In this document: positions 32,610 to 32,912 of the stretch, piece after piece | Layout: each line of letters begins with the position of its first letter | Numbering within the stretch: position 1 is the stretch's first letter | Source: Clostridia bacterium | GTDB taxonomy: Bacteria > Bacillota > Clostridia > Oscillospirales > CAG-272 | Direction of reading: 5' to 3' | Length of the DNA: 32,912 nucleotides | Assembly: GCA_017428635.1 (NCBI GenBank) | Contig: JAFRQK010000075.1 | Span: 1 to 32,912 of the forward strand | Program-made: the position numbers and the translations under genes | The notes under the pieces: model-generated | Databases searched by the model: none | The model's input: the letters and a program-made list of their open reading frames with translations, nothing else | What the model was told of the DNA's origin: nothing

Positions 32610-32912
32610 ATGAAAAAACTCACGAAAATGCTAGCGATCCTGATCGCCGCGATCTTCCTCATCGGGGCGTTTCCGGTAACCGTTTTTTCGGAAGGCGCCC
32701 TTCCCTTCAAGGACGTAAAAGAGGGAGACTGGTTCTACCCTTACGTTTCTTACGTGTATGAGAACGGTCTGATGAACGGAACGGGCGGGAAGACCTTTTC
32801 TCCGAGGGACACCCTCACCCGCGCGATGTTCATAACGATCATCGGACGTCTTGTCGGAGGCGGGAGCGACGCTCCCTCGCCTTTCAAGGATACGGCGGCG
32901 AATTCCTGGTAC
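32610..32912 (+). CDS. Exported SLH protein, N-terminal part, cut by window edge
   Basis: 101 codons are present. A signal peptide (about 1-28, MKKLTKMLAILIAAIFLIGA then FPVTVFS) is followed by one whole SLH motif (FKDVKEGDWFYPYVSYVYEN; LTRAMFITIIGRL) and the start of a second (PFKDTAANSWY). It is most like the N-terminal SLH motifs of the proteins at 13119 and 14592. AAAGG precedes the ATG at 32610. The payload domain lies outside the window. Confidence 0.93.
   Translation, partial: MKKLTKMLAILIAAIFLIGAFPVTVFSEGALPFKDVKEGDWFYPYVSYVYENGLMNGTGGKTFSPRDTLTRAMFITIIGRLVGGGSDAPSPFKDTAANSWY

Overview
The window looks like chromosomal DNA from an anaerobic low-to-moderate-GC Gram-positive bacterium (Bacillota, most likely class Clostridia; my impression is an uncultured gut or rumen lineage). 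The reasons are an hrcA-grpE-dnaK operon behind a CIRCE operator, AGGAGG-type ribosome sites and TTGACA/TATAAT-type promoters throughout, SpoIIE/RsbU/RsbW-type partner switching, an ECF sigma factor with a DUF4367-type anti-sigma factor, and several S-layer-homology (SLH) proteins. I see no rRNA, tRNA, CRISPR array, transposase or phage gene. The GC-rich codons give long antisense open frames over most genes; these were discarded.

Layout. 1-3160 (minus): heat-shock operon hrcA-grpE-dnaK, with dnaK running off the left edge. 3285-10079 (plus): probably one transcription unit of guaA, a STAS anti-anti-sigma protein, a membrane RsbU/SpoIIE-type phosphatase, a three-domain STAS/APH-like kinase/RsbW-like ATPase fusion, a PHP phosphoesterase and a VanX-like dipeptidase, ended by a strong hairpin. 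10079-11393 (minus): ECF sigma factor and membrane anti-sigma factor. 11744-16580 (plus): three exported SLH proteins with different C-terminal payloads. 16721-18805 (minus): a large exported protein with Ig-like repeats, SLH motifs and a C-terminal region that reads as EF-Tu domains II and III. 19004-21355 (minus): a trehalase-fold glycoside hydrolase and a YwaF-type membrane protein. 21487-23802 (plus): zinc-ribbon protein, putative lipoprotein, HAD phosphatase, Fur-family regulator. 23926-26448 (plus): ybjQ, a CofE-like ligase and a second GMP synthase consisting only of the PP-ATPase half. 26505-32391 (minus): a tightly spaced five-gene operon (CDF transporter, PHP phosphatase, CapA protein, DRE-TIM aldolase-type synthase, membrane protein). 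32610-end (plus): start of another SLH protein.

How the genes may work together. The centre of the window concerns the cell surface and its signalling. A partner-switching module (4934-8428) is co-transcribed with guaA. Next to it, an ECF sigma/anti-sigma pair faces an SLH protein that carries a close copy (about 79% identical by hand count) of the anti-sigma factor's extracytoplasmic domain. The ECF/SLH block (about 10.0-16.65 kb) is bounded by two copies of a 36-bp sequence, one being the 3' end of the vanX-like gene; this resembles an integration footprint although no integrase is present. The most unusual proteins are the SLH/EF-Tu chimera, the STAS-kinase-ATPase fusion, and the SLH protein with the anti-sigma sensor domain. 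All functional links are inference from sequence and gene order.
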